Positions 34,677-34,703 of a stretch of 34,703 nt of DNA are shown in pieces. The position numbers and the translations under genes are program-made. Origin of the DNA: Chloroflexota bacterium (GTDB lineage: Bacteria; Chloroflexota; Chloroflexia; Chloroflexales; Chloroflexaceae); contig JACAEO010000087.1 in the NCBI GenBank assembly GCA_013388805.1, forward strand, positions 1-34,703. Reading direction: 5' to 3'. How positions within the stretch are numbered: the stretch's first letter is position 1; every line of letters starts with the position of its first letter. The notes under the pieces were generated by a model. It worked only from the letters and a program-made list of their open reading frames with translations, searched no databases and was not told where the DNA came from.

Positions 34677-34703
34677 GTTTCTGCCAGCTTCGCTGGCAGA
34701 AAC
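34677..34703. repeat. 12-bp perfect hairpin at the window edge
   Basis: GTTTCTGCCAGC (34677-34688) and GCTGGCAGAAAC (34692-34703) are perfect complements around TTC. It ends exactly at the window edge, so what follows is unknown. A terminator or a repeat element is possible. Confidence 0.6.

Overview
The window is about 34.7 kb of GC-rich DNA whose gene content fits a filamentous phototroph of the Chloroflexota (Chloroflexales, Roseiflexus/Oscillochloris type). The grounds are a compact nifHBDK cluster without nifEN, very large multi-GAF sensor kinases, a DUF1501/DUF1800 pair, a type 2 isopentenyl-diphosphate isomerase and many short dispersed intergenic repeats. This placement is inferred from recall of those genomes. 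No rRNA, tRNA, CRISPR array or complete insertion sequence was seen.

Layout. Positions 1-2.6 kb: a secreted M23 peptidase (minus strand) with a long, strongly structured leader, divergent from a low-molecular-weight phosphatase homologue that lacks the catalytic cysteine. 2.6-6.2 kb: a repeat block, then a minus-strand pair of Tat-exported DUF1800 and DUF1501 proteins. 6.4-9.4 kb: uvrA. 9.4-21.3 kb: a signalling locus with a hexapeptide-repeat protein, a response regulator with a degenerate GGDEF domain, a 2,637-residue histidine kinase with about twelve GAF domains, and an alpha/beta-hydrolase that overlaps the kinase stop codon and has glycine at the nucleophile position. 21.3-26.1 kb: a small HMA-fold protein, fni, recF and malQ. 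26.1-31.8 kb: a long nifH leader and the nifHBDK operon, ending in a large hairpin. 31.8-34.5 kb: a 70-residue unknown protein, a sugar ABC permease, apt and ruvX.

How the genes relate. NifH, NifD and NifK carry the cluster-binding and active-site residues of a working nitrogenase and NifB would supply the cofactor core. NifEN is absent here, and D and K read more like the Vnf/Anf types than molybdenum NifDK, yet there is no G subunit gene. The leader before nifH is about 570 nt from its predicted start and holds two copies of a 60-nt element. The core hairpin is identical in both copies, while the outer 7-bp stem has changed sequence and kept its pairing. This is the best candidate in the window for an undescribed regulatory system. 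A second theme is enzyme folds that have lost catalytic residues (phosphatase, GGDEF domain, hydrolase), which suggests sensing or scaffold roles.

Gene starts were set by ribosome binding sites and promoters where visible. Promoters were read by eye as -35/-10 pairs with 17-18 nt spacing and are untested.
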